From: Streptomyces spongiae
GTDB taxonomy: Bacteria > Actinomycetota > Actinomycetes > Streptomycetales > Streptomycetaceae
NCBI RefSeq assembly: GCF_009377185.1
Contig: NZ_VJZC01000028.1
Location: 1-41,055, forward strand
Reading direction: 5' to 3'
DNA length: 41,055 bases
Shown here: positions 31,323-38,915 of the stretch, piece after piece
How positions within the stretch are numbered: position 1 is the first letter of the stretch
How the letters are laid out: each line of letters starts with the position of its first letter
Position numbers and translations under genes: made by a program
Notes under the pieces: generated by a model
Databases searched by the model: none
Told to the model about the DNA's origin: nothing
What the model saw: only the letters and a program-made list of their open reading frames with translations

Positions 31323-32293
31323 CGGCGGTACAACCCGTCCTCCCCGAAGAAGTGTGCGAGCTTGTTCGCGCCCCAGATCAGCAACAGCGAGATGACGCTC
31401 TTGAAGAGCCCCGCCGCAGCCCCATAGCTGTAGTTGTTGGTGGCGATGCCGTAGTAGAAGGAGAAGGTGTCCAGCACATCCGCCGCGTTGTGGCCCACGG
31501 CCACGCGTTGGAGCAGGAGTTGTTCGAAGCCCACGGTGAGCGCGTTGCCCAGGCGCAGTACCAGCAGCAGTACGATCACCCCGCGCATCCCGGGCAGCGT
31601 GATGTGCCACATGCGGCGCCAGCGGCCGGCGCCGTCCACGGCGGCGGCCTCGTACAGGTGGGTGTCGATCGCGGCGAGTGCGGCGAGGAAGACGATGATC
31701 CCCCAGCCCGCCTCCTTCCAGACGGCCTGGGAGGTGACCAGCAGGGCGAACGTGTTCGAGTTGGTCATGATGTCCCAGGTGCCGGCGCCGTGCTGGCGCA
31801 GGAACTGGTTGAGCACGCCGGCCCCGCCGAGCATTTGCTGGAAGATCGTGATCGTCAGTACCCACGAGAAGAAGTGGGGGAGGTAGACGATCGACTGGAT
31901 GAGGTTGCGCAGCCGCTCGCTGAGCACGGTGTTGAGCAGCAGGGCGAGGGCGATGGGGATCGGGAAGAAGAGGATCAGCTGGACGAGGCTGAGGTAGAGC
32001 GTGTTCTTCAACGCTCCCCAGAACAAGGAGTCCTGGACGAGGGTGGTGAACTGCTCCAGCCCGGCCCATGGGCTGTGCCAGACGCCGACCAGGGGGTCGT
32101 AGTACTGGAAGGCCGTGATCAGGCCGAAGAGTGGCGCGTAGTTGAACACCAGGAGCAGCACGACGGCCGGAATCGTCATGATGACCAGGGACTTGTCCCG
32201 GCGCAGCCGGATCCGCCAGTGAAGTCTGACGTGTGGCTGCGACGGTTTCCGCGCTGTGTTCTTCTCGGTCTTGCGGGCCATGGTGGTGGTCAC
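31319..32293 (-). CDS. Sugar ABC transporter permease, LplB type
   Basis: 324-residue permease. The N-terminus is basic, followed by SLVIMTIPAVVLLLVFNYAPLFGLITAF, the characteristic first helix of LplB proteins (given here as the motif VFNYAPLFGLITAFQYY). EAA loop: EAAAVDGAGRWRRMWHITLP. GTG 32293 has GAGGA 7 nt upstream and lies 10 nt after the binding-protein stop; ATG 12 nt further in is the alternative. The C-terminal GEDGLYRR is the usual ending. No ATPase gene is adjacent. Confidence 0.92.
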   Translation of the reverse strand: MTTTMARKTEKNTARKPSQPHVRLHWRIRLRRDKSLVIMTIPAVVLLLVFNYAPLFGLITAFQYYDPLVGVWHSPWAGLEQFTTLVQDSLFWGALKNTLYLSLVQLILFFPIPIALALLLNTVLSERLRNLIQSIVYLPHFFSWVLTITIFQQMLGGAGVLNQFLRQHGAGTWDIMTNSNTFALLVTSQAVWKEAGWGIIVFLAALAAIDTHLYEAAAVDGAGRWRRMWHITLPGMRGVIVLLLVLRLGNALTVGFEQLLLQRVAVGHNAADVLDTFSFYYGIATNNYSYGAAAGLFKSVISLLLIWGANKLAHFFGEDGLYRR

Positions 32294-32303
32294 TGCGCTG
32301 TCC

Positions 32304-33980
32304 TCACTGGCCGGTGCCGTACTTCTCCAGGACGTTGGTCGTCAGCCAGTTCTTGAGCCGGGTGCCGCTGCTCTTCCACGCGGCGATCGCGGCCTGGACG
32401 TCCGAGACCTTCTGCTTGCCGTGGCAGCAGTCCTTGATGGTGTCCTCCACCGACTGCGCCGCGTCCGCCGTGGCCAGAGAGGCGGGTAGGGAGATGTTCA
32501 TGTTCCAGAACACCGGTTTGTACAGATACTTGACGTTGGCGGCCTGCCAGGCGGTGAAGTCCCTGGTCACCTGGTCGGCTCCGGGGTTGCTGACCACCTG
32601 CGGGCACGAGGCCAGGAACGAGTACGTCTGGGGCTGTACGTACTTCTTTCCCGCGTCGGTGAAAGTGGGGACTCCCTTCACCATGGTGTGGTGGACGCCC
32701 TCGACGCCGAAGTTGACCATCGTGTACTCGGCCGAACCGTAGGGGGCGGCCAGATAGTCGGCGACCGCCAGCAGTTCCTCGATCTGGTCCTTTCCGAGCC
32801 CGCGGTTGAGGTAGCTGATGACGCCCGTGGAGTTGCCCAGGAACAGGCTCGGCCTGGACGTGCCGTCGGCCGCGAAGACGTCGAAGGCTCCGCGCCGGTA
32901 GTCCTTGTTCGCGGCCGAACCGGACTGCTGGTCGGTGAGATTCCACGCTCCGGTGCCACCGCCGGAGATGAGGACCTTCCCCGAGTAGAAACGGGTGCTC
33001 GCGGAGGCCTCCTGTCCGGCGAGGGCGTCGGGGTGCATGGAGCCGGACTTGGCGAGCTTGTAGTGCCAGTCGAGGGCGTCGAGGAACTCCGGGGTCTCGT
33101 ACTTGTTGATCAGTTTGCCGTTCTCGACCTTCCACTTGTTGGGCACACCCCAGAAGGGGAAGAGGTACGTCCACACGTCGTCGAAGGCCCAGACCCCGCG
33201 TTTGGCGTCGGTCAGCTCCTTGCCCAGCGCGAACAGGTCGGCCGCCGATGTGATCTGGTCGGCGGTGATGCCCTTGGCGTCCAGGATGTCTCGGCGGTAG
33301 AAGGTGGTGCCCGCGACGACGCAGCTGCTGGAGTAGGACGGGATGCCGTAGATCTTGTTGCCCCAGGAGCCCGCCTGCCAGGCGCCGCTGGGGATGGCGG
33401 CGAGGTTCGGATACTTCTTGATCTTGTCTCCGGCCAGGTAGGGGGTGAGGTCGGCGAGTTGGGTGCCGGCCAGGCCGCCGGTGTTGAAGCCGGAGTTCCA
33501 CCAGGCCGGCAGCTGGAGCCAGTCGGGCAGCTTCTTGGCCGAGGTCATCGTGGGGATGATGGTGAGGTAGTTGTTGCCGTCGGTGGGTTTGATCTTGAGA
33601 TCGACACCCAGGGCCTTGTTCATGGCCTGGTAGAAGGAGTTGCTGGGCGAGGGGACGGTCCCCCACAGCGGAGTGACGGCGGTGTAGCTGCCGCCCTTGC
33701 CCGGAACACCGTCCACGGTCCGGGCCTGTTGGGCCGGATAGGTCAGGAAGCCGGGGTCGGTCGCGATGTCGGCGCCGCCGGCGACGGACGGGATGTCCGG
33801 CTTGAGCGAGCTGTTGGGCGCGAACGACGGCAGTGCGGTCTTGAGCCCCTTCTTCGTGCTGGCTCCGCCGGTGCTCTGCCCACCGTCGCCGCACGCGGAC
33901 AGCAGCGGCGCCATCGCGACGGTGCCGGCAACGGCCGCGGCTGTGCTGAGAAGGGTTCTGCGGTTCATGTCGGAAGTCAT
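32304..33980 (-). CDS. Extracellular sugar-binding lipoprotein, LplA type
   Basis: 558-residue solute-binding protein, long like other LplA-type receptors for bulky oligosaccharides. MNRRTLLSTAAAVAG is a twin-arginine signal and LLSAC (Cys near residue 33) the lipobox. Start ATG 33980 is chosen; ATG 33968 (MNRRTLL) is possible and neither has a clear Shine-Dalgarno. It follows the GH5 gene on the same strand after a 100-nt gap that contains a GAAGCGCTTC palindrome, so it may be both cotranscribed and separately regulated. Ligand is probably a product of the GH5 glucanase (cello- or xylogluco-oligosaccharide), by inference. Confidence 0.92.
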   Translation of the reverse strand: MTSDMNRRTLLSTAAAVAGTVAMAPLLSACGDGGQSTGGASTKKGLKTALPSFAPNSSLKPDIPSVAGGADIATDPGFLTYPAQQARTVDGVPGKGGSYTAVTPLWGTVPSPSNSFYQAMNKALGVDLKIKPTDGNNYLTIIPTMTSAKKLPDWLQLPAWWNSGFNTGGLAGTQLADLTPYLAGDKIKKYPNLAAIPSGAWQAGSWGNKIYGIPSYSSSCVVAGTTFYRRDILDAKGITADQITSAADLFALGKELTDAKRGVWAFDDVWTYLFPFWGVPNKWKVENGKLINKYETPEFLDALDWHYKLAKSGSMHPDALAGQEASASTRFYSGKVLISGGGTGAWNLTDQQSGSAANKDYRRGAFDVFAADGTSRPSLFLGNSTGVISYLNRGLGKDQIEELLAVADYLAAPYGSAEYTMVNFGVEGVHHTMVKGVPTFTDAGKKYVQPQTYSFLASCPQVVSNPGADQVTRDFTAWQAANVKYLYKPVFWNMNISLPASLATADAAQSVEDTIKDCCHGKQKVSDVQAAIAAWKSSGTRLKNWLTTNVLEKYGTGQ

Positions 33981-34026
33981 GGGTGGGCTGCTTTCGCCGG
34001 TGAGATGTCGAGGGGCTGTGCCGCCG

Positions 34027-34040
34027 TCGAAGCGCTTCAA
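34027..34040. promoter_or_regulatory. LacI-type palindrome before LplA gene
   Basis: TCGAAGCGCTTCAA contains the perfect 10-bp palindrome GAAGCGCTTC (34029-34038) with a central CG, the classic shape of a LacI-family operator, 47 nt upstream of the LplA start and just after the GH5 gene. It differs from the CGAAAGTTTC motif upstream of GH5 and GH-A, so a different LacI protein may bind here. Confidence 0.55.
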
Positions 34041-34080
34041 CGACGGGCCTGCGGGAAGACCGGAACCGCGACGGACGAGG

Positions 34081-35823
34081 TCAGGCGGTCGTGCCGGTGA
34101 CGGAACTGCCGGACTTGGTGACGTAGTACGTCGTTGAGGCGCCGCTCCAGAAGTGGAAGGTGAGCGTCACGCGGGAGTCGTCCTTGAGCGAGGCGAAGAA
34201 CTCGGATGTCAGCTTGATCGAGTCACTGGTGTAGGCCGAGAAGGCGGTGTCCCACTGCTGGTAGGGAGTCCAGCTCGCCGGGCCCGCGTTGCTCCCGTCG
34301 TCGTACCGGGCCTCCATCGTCGCGAGCCTGTCCCCGCGGAACTCGGTGGGGATGCTCAGGCCGGTGGTGCTTCCCGAGGCGTTCGACAGGACCGGAGTGT
34401 CGTACGTGATCACATCGATCCGCCACGGGACACCGCGGGAGAACCGGGCCTCCAGCGTTGCGTTGACCCCGTACGTCCGTTCGCCCGCCAAGTCGCCGAG
34501 CGTGGCCGCTGTCAGCGTGAGCTGGCTGCCGGAGACGGCGTAGTCCCTGCCCCGCACGAGGTTGCGGGAGCCGTGGCGCAGGCCCTGGAAGTCGGTGCCG
34601 TTGGTGTTGAGGGTGAGCGTCTGACTCGTGATGGCAGCCGACTTGGTGAGGAACACCATGTCGCTGGAAGCGGTTCCCGAACGTGTGGTCCAACTCGACT
34701 TGATCTGGGCGAACAGCTCCGGGTCCCGCCACTGCAAGGTGTTGCGGTTCAGGAACTGACCGGCGTCCCACAGCATGGTGGTGAGCTTTCGCCGGCGTGC
34801 GTATTCGCCGAGGAACTCGAAGTACTTGAGCTGCTCACCGCGTTCGATGATGCCGGGGCGGTTGTGGTCGTAGGCCAGCAGTGCGTACTCCCCGATGATG
34901 ACCGGGATGCCGCGCGACACGAAGGTGTTGTACGCGCGGTCGAAGGTGTTGGTGAGGTCCTGCTCCGAGGTGGTGTCGAACCTGGTGTAGCCGGCGATGT
35001 TCACGCTGAACGGCCACCAGCCGTAGAAGTGGATCGTCGTGGCGATCATGGGATCGCGCAGGGAGGTCAGTTCGGCGGCCAGTGCGTCGAGTCGGCCCTG
35101 GTCGGCGTTCGTGTACAGGGTGGGCAGCACGAGCAGGCGGGATGTGTTCCCGCCGCCGGAGTTGCGGACGATCGTGTGGAAGGCCCGGTTGAGTTCGGCG
35201 AGCATCCGGTAGTTCTCGTCGTCGCCCGAAGTGCCGCTGAATGTCGGCTCGTTGATGCTTTCGAGGACGAGTCTGGACGGTTCGTCGCGGAACTCCGCCG
35301 CGATCTGGGTCCAGGTGGCGCGGTAGCGGGCGAGCACGGCGTCGTGATCCGTCGAGAGGTTGTTGACCCACATCCATGAGTCGTGGTGCATGTTGAGCAG
35401 CACGTACAGGCCTTCGTCCAGCGCCATGTCGGCGACTTGCCGGACTTTCGCCATCCAGGCCGGGTCGATCGTGTAGTCCGGGGCGGCACCTTGGTGGACG
35501 CCCCAGGTGACGGGCAGGCGGATGCTCTTGAACCCCTGCGACCTGACCTTCTTCAGTAGTGCCCTGGTCACGGGCGGGTTGCCCCAGGACGTCTCGTCGG
35601 GGATCGCGTCGTAGGTGTTGCCCAGGTTCCAGCCGGGCTGCATGGCGGCCACCGCGCTGCGGGCGGCCGGGGCGCTCGGCGGCGGGACGGGCGGATCGTC
35701 GGCCTGTGCGGTGGCGGGCACCAGCGGGAGCAGGACGATCGCCAGGAGAAGTGCCGTCAGTCTTCGGTGAGGCCGTGACGGCCGGCGCCGTCGCGGGAGA
35801 AACCGGGTCCGTCTCCTCGTCAT
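34081..35823 (-). CDS. Secreted GH5 endo-beta-glucanase with X2 and CBM46-like domains
   Basis: 580-residue secreted enzyme. A very basic N-terminus and hydrophobic core (about 21-40, ending ATAQA) form the signal peptide. The GH5 barrel (about 55-380) starts MQPGWNLGNTYDA, a subfamily 4-like opening; acid/base is E192 in LESINEP and nucleophile E312 in PVIIGEYAL. An X2/Ig-like module (about 388-476) and a C-terminal domain of about 100 residues (478-580) follow. This GH5-Ig-CBM46 order is that of the Bacillus halodurans Cel5B type, active on xyloglucan and beta-glucans (established knowledge; substrate here inferred). ATG 35823 has GGAAGG 7 nt upstream; a GTG three codons earlier is possible. 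It leads the LplABC strand. Confidence 0.9.
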   Translation of the reverse strand: MTRRRTRFLPRRRRPSRPHRRLTALLLAIVLLPLVPATAQADDPPVPPPSAPAARSAVAAMQPGWNLGNTYDAIPDETSWGNPPVTRALLKKVRSQGFKSIRLPVTWGVHQGAAPDYTIDPAWMAKVRQVADMALDEGLYVLLNMHHDSWMWVNNLSTDHDAVLARYRATWTQIAAEFRDEPSRLVLESINEPTFSGTSGDDENYRMLAELNRAFHTIVRNSGGGNTSRLLVLPTLYTNADQGRLDALAAELTSLRDPMIATTIHFYGWWPFSVNIAGYTRFDTTSEQDLTNTFDRAYNTFVSRGIPVIIGEYALLAYDHNRPGIIERGEQLKYFEFLGEYARRRKLTTMLWDAGQFLNRNTLQWRDPELFAQIKSSWTTRSGTASSDMVFLTKSAAITSQTLTLNTNGTDFQGLRHGSRNLVRGRDYAVSGSQLTLTAATLGDLAGERTYGVNATLEARFSRGVPWRIDVITYDTPVLSNASGSTTGLSIPTEFRGDRLATMEARYDDGSNAGPASWTPYQQWDTAFSAYTSDSIKLTSEFFASLKDDSRVTLTFHFWSGASTTYYVTKSGSSVTGTTA

Positions 35824-35931
35824 CGCGTGCACCTTCCGGTCGGGGGCGGCGCAGACCCAGGCGGGTCCCTGTGTCGGACATGCTCGGCACGTGGAGATCG
35901 CCCGTCGCGACCGAGTCGCGCCTTCAGAAAG

Positions 35932-35948
35932 GAAACTTTCGCTCTGTG
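35932..35948. promoter_or_regulatory. Putative LacI operator between GH5 and LacI genes
   Basis: On the reverse strand this reads CACAGAGCGAAAGTTTC, identical over all 17 bases to 37327-37343 in front of the GH-A gene. The core CGAAAGTTTC is nearly palindromic. It lies 109-125 nt before the GH5 start and 64-80 nt before the LacI start, so it could repress both divergent units. Confidence 0.7.
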
Positions 35949-36011
35949 CGGCGGAGAAGTTAACATGAAGATGTGCTCGGGGCCACAGGTAAGTCAGGAA
36001 GAGATGCCAGA

Positions 36012-37151
36012 ATGGCCGGGCATACCCACACAGTTCTGTTCAAGCGTCTCTTGCATCCGGCCCCGCCTGGTGCGAGCGATTCGAAGACCGGGAAGGCGAT
36101 CTTGGCGGACAACGCGGCTGACGGGCCGGCGGGCAAGGACGACGGGCAGGGCGACACGTCCCGGCCGGTGACCATCGCGTTCATCGCCGAGTCGGCGGGG
36201 GTCTCCGTCCCTACCGTGTCCAAGGTGATCAACGGAAAGTCGGGGGTCTCCGCGGACACCCGTGCCCGGGTCGAGGCACTGGTCAACGAGCACGGCTACC
36301 GCAAACCCTCGGGGGCCAACAGAAACAACGTCGTGGAGCTCGTCTTCCGCGAGCTCAAGCACATGTGGGCGGTGGAGATCATCAGGGGCGTCGAGCGGGT
36401 GGCCCGCCGACACCGGGTCGGCCTCATGGTCTCCGAGTTCGGGCTGCACGACACGGCCGAGCCCACCTGGGACGACACCGTCTCCAGGCGTCCCAACTGT
36501 GTCCTGTCCGTGGCCCAGCTCTCCGAGGCCGAGCGTGAGCAGCTGAAGGCGAAGGGAATCCCGTTCGTCGTCTTCGACCCCGCCACGGAGCTGCCCGACG
36601 ACGTCCCGTTCGTGGGCGCCACCAACTGGTCCGGCGGCCGGGCCGCGACCCGTCACCTCACCGAACTCGGGCACCGCCGCATCGCCATGATCAGCGGCCC
36701 TGACGACCAGCTGTACTGCTGCGCCCGGCTGGACGGATACCGCTCCGCGATGCAGGCCGCGGGTCTGCCGGTCGATCCGGAACTCGTCGTGCACGCCCCG
36801 CTCACCCACGAGGACGGCTGCGCGGCGGCCCGTTCCCTGCTCGCTCTGCCCGAGCGCCCGACCGCGATCTTCACCGCCAACGACCTACAGGCGCTGGGGG
36901 TCTACCAGGCGGCGCGCGAGGCCGGCCTGCGGATCCCGGACGACCTGAGCGTCGTCGGGTTCGACGACCTGCCGGTCGTGGCCTGGGTGGACCCACCGCT
37001 GACCACCGTCCACCAGCCGCTGACCGAGATGGCCGCGGCCGCCACCGAGTTGGCGCTCACACTCGGCCGCGGTGAAGCGGCACCTCAGGTCGGGGTGGAG
37101 ATCGCGACGACCCTCACGGTCCGGGGCAGCACGGCTCCCCCCAAAGGCTGA
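36012..37151 (+). CDS. LacI-family transcriptional regulator of glycan locus
   Basis: 379-residue repressor with an unusually long N-terminal extension (about 50 residues, Lys/Asp/Gly rich) before the helix-turn-helix VTIAFIAESAGVSVPTVSKV. The hinge and sugar-sensor domains follow, with SVVGFDDLPVVAWVDPPLTTV near the C-terminus. Start ATG 36012 is preferred for the AGGAAGAG 8 nt upstream; GTG 35973 and an internal GTG at 36168 directly before the HTH are alternatives, and the last would remove the extension. It is divergent from the GH5-LplABC strand and followed by the GH-A and GH43 genes. Identical 17-nt motifs in front of both units are its probable operators. Confidence 0.9.
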   Translation: MAGHTHTVLFKRLLHPAPPGASDSKTGKAILADNAADGPAGKDDGQGDTSRPVTIAFIAESAGVSVPTVSKVINGKSGVSADTRARVEALVNEHGYRKPSGANRNNVVELVFRELKHMWAVEIIRGVERVARRHRVGLMVSEFGLHDTAEPTWDDTVSRRPNCVLSVAQLSEAEREQLKAKGIPFVVFDPATELPDDVPFVGATNWSGGRAATRHLTELGHRRIAMISGPDDQLYCCARLDGYRSAMQAAGLPVDPELVVHAPLTHEDGCAAARSLLALPERPTAIFTANDLQALGVYQAAREAGLRIPDDLSVVGFDDLPVVAWVDPPLTTVHQPLTEMAAAATELALTLGRGEAAPQVGVEIATTLTVRGSTAPPKG

Positions 37152-37195
37152 CCTCAGCGGCTGCCCGCCGCTCCGCGCTTAACCAACTGCACAGA

Positions 37196-37228
37196 CGCCC
37201 GCCGCCGACAGCCCGTCGGCGGCGGGCG
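37196..37228 (+). terminator. Strong hairpin after LacI gene
   Basis: CGCCCGCCGCCGAC (37196-37209) and its exact complement (37215-37228) make a 14-bp stem with a 5-nt loop, 45 nt after the LacI stop. It separates the LacI transcript from the GH-A promoter. Confidence 0.8.
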
Positions 37229-37326
37229 AGTCGGTGTGTCCGAGGTTCCTGTAAGGGGAGCGGGCTGCGCGACCGTTGACCACCGTGGTTCCCCTGGCTA
37301 ATCTCGGCGAAGAAATTATCTGACCT

Positions 37327-37343
37327 CACAGAGCGAAAGTTTC
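37327..37343. promoter_or_regulatory. Putative LacI operator of GH-A/GH43 operon
   Basis: CACAGAGCGAAAGTTTC, followed by G, gives CGAAAGTTTCG, an 11-bp odd palindrome (37334-37344). The 17 bases recur inverted at 35932-35948. It lies 95 nt before the GH-A start and after the LacI terminator. Confidence 0.7.
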
Positions 37344-37437
37344 GTTCTTCTCGCGAGGCTGGAAAAGCCCGCGACGCGCCGGACCATGAACGCCGTCCCA
37401 CTCCACCCACCTCGGTCGCATTCCCTTGGAGGAGCTC

Positions 37438-38886
37438 ATGCGGAGGTTGGTCCACAGGTATCGCGCCCGACTGATCGGGCTGGCCGCAGCGGTGTCACTG
37501 GCCGTGGCCGCCCCGGGCGTGGCTGTCACACCGTCAGCAGTGGCCGTTCCCGCTGCCATCAGCGCCTCGGTGTCGGTCGAAGCAGGCCGTGCGCTTGCGA
37601 CGATCCCGGCGACCGGTGTCGGTATGAACGTCGCGGTCTACGACGGCAACATGAACCATCCCGACGTCCCAGGGCTGCTGAAGAACGCCGGTACTGGGAT
37701 GGTCCGCTACCCGGGCGGCAGCTACGCCGACGGCTACCACTGGCAGACCCACACCGTCGAGGGCGGCTACGTCGCGCCCAACACGGGGTTCGACACCTTC
37801 ATGGGCACGGTACGCGCTGTCGGCGCACAGCCGATCATCACCGCCAACTACGGCTCGGGCACACCCGAGGAGGCGGCGGCCTGGGTGCGCTACGCCAACG
37901 TGACCAAGGGCTACGGCGTGAAGTACTGGGAGATCGGCAACGAGGTCTACGGCAACGGCCTCTATGGCGCCACCTGGGAAATCGACCACCATGCCAGTAA
38001 GACCGCCACGACGTACGCGACCAACCTCGTCCAGTACGCCACCGCCATGAAGGCCGTCGACCCGTCCATCAAGATCGGTGCGGTGCTGACCACTCCCGGG
38101 GCCTGGCCGGACGGCATCACGGGACCGGGAGACTCGATGGACTGGAACCACACGGTCCTGTCGATCGCCGGATCGAAGATCGACTTCGTCATCGTGCACC
38201 ACTATCCGATCGGCAACAGCCAGGCCGACCTGCTGGGCAAGCCCCAGGCCGAGATCCCGAACATGGCCGCCACCCTGCGCTCGCTGATCAACCAGTACGC
38301 CGGGAGCAACGCACCCAACGTGGGCATCGCGGTGACGGAGGTCAACGCCAACGCCTACAAGAACACCTCCCCGAACGGCCTGTTCGCGCCGGACGAGTAT
38401 CTGACCTGGATGGAGAACGGCGCGTTCACCGTCGACTGGTGGAATCTGCACAACGGCACGGACTGCTCGCGCGTGACCACGGTCGAAGGCGCCACGGACT
38501 ACGACGACGGAGGAATCCTGTCCAGCGGTGCCTCCTGCGAGCCGCCCCTGAACACACCCTTCCCTCCGTACCACGGCACCCGGATGATCACCAAGCTGGG
38601 CGCTCCGGGCGACACGCTGGTCCGGGCCGTCGGCTCGACACCGATCATCTCCGCGCACGCGGTTCGGCGGGCAGGCGGCGACCTCAGCGTCATGCTCATC
38701 AACAAGGACCCCGTCAACGCCGCCACGGTCACGCTGTCCTACAGCGGGTTCAGCCCGTCCGCCGCCACCCCGACCGTGTACTCGTACCTGAAGAACGCCA
38801 CGTCGATCGGCTCCGCGACGACGGGCAGCGCGACCAGCCAGACGGTACCGGCCTACTCGATCGTGGTCGTCCAGCTCCACCGCTGA
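37438..38886 (+). CDS. Secreted clan GH-A glycosidase, arabinofuranosidase/endoglucanase-like (GH51/GH44 type)
   Basis: 482-residue secreted enzyme. The N-terminus (RRLVHRYRARLIGLAAAVSL, cleavage near AVA about 35) is a signal peptide. The barrel shows GTGMVRYPGGSYADGYHWQT, the strand-1/2 region typical of GH51-like enzymes, E169 in KYWEIGNEVYG as acid/base and E301 in IAVTEVNANA as nucleophile. A C-terminal beta-sandwich (about 400-482) follows, as in GH51 and GH44. ATG 37438 has GGAGGAG 3 nt upstream. Followed after 29 nt by the GH43 gene. Family and substrate (arabinofuranoside or beta-glucan) cannot be separated by eye. Confidence 0.85.
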   Translation: MRRLVHRYRARLIGLAAAVSLAVAAPGVAVTPSAVAVPAAISASVSVEAGRALATIPATGVGMNVAVYDGNMNHPDVPGLLKNAGTGMVRYPGGSYADGYHWQTHTVEGGYVAPNTGFDTFMGTVRAVGAQPIITANYGSGTPEEAAAWVRYANVTKGYGVKYWEIGNEVYGNGLYGATWEIDHHASKTATTYATNLVQYATAMKAVDPSIKIGAVLTTPGAWPDGITGPGDSMDWNHTVLSIAGSKIDFVIVHHYPIGNSQADLLGKPQAEIPNMAATLRSLINQYAGSNAPNVGIAVTEVNANAYKNTSPNGLFAPDEYLTWMENGAFTVDWWNLHNGTDCSRVTTVEGATDYDDGGILSSGASCEPPLNTPFPPYHGTRMITKLGAPGDTLVRAVGSTPIISAHAVRRAGGDLSVMLINKDPVNAATVTLSYSGFSPSAATPTVYSYLKNATSIGSATTGSATSQTVPAYSIVVVQLHR

Positions 38887-38915
38887 ACCAACCCACCTAC
38901 AAGCGTAAGGATTCG

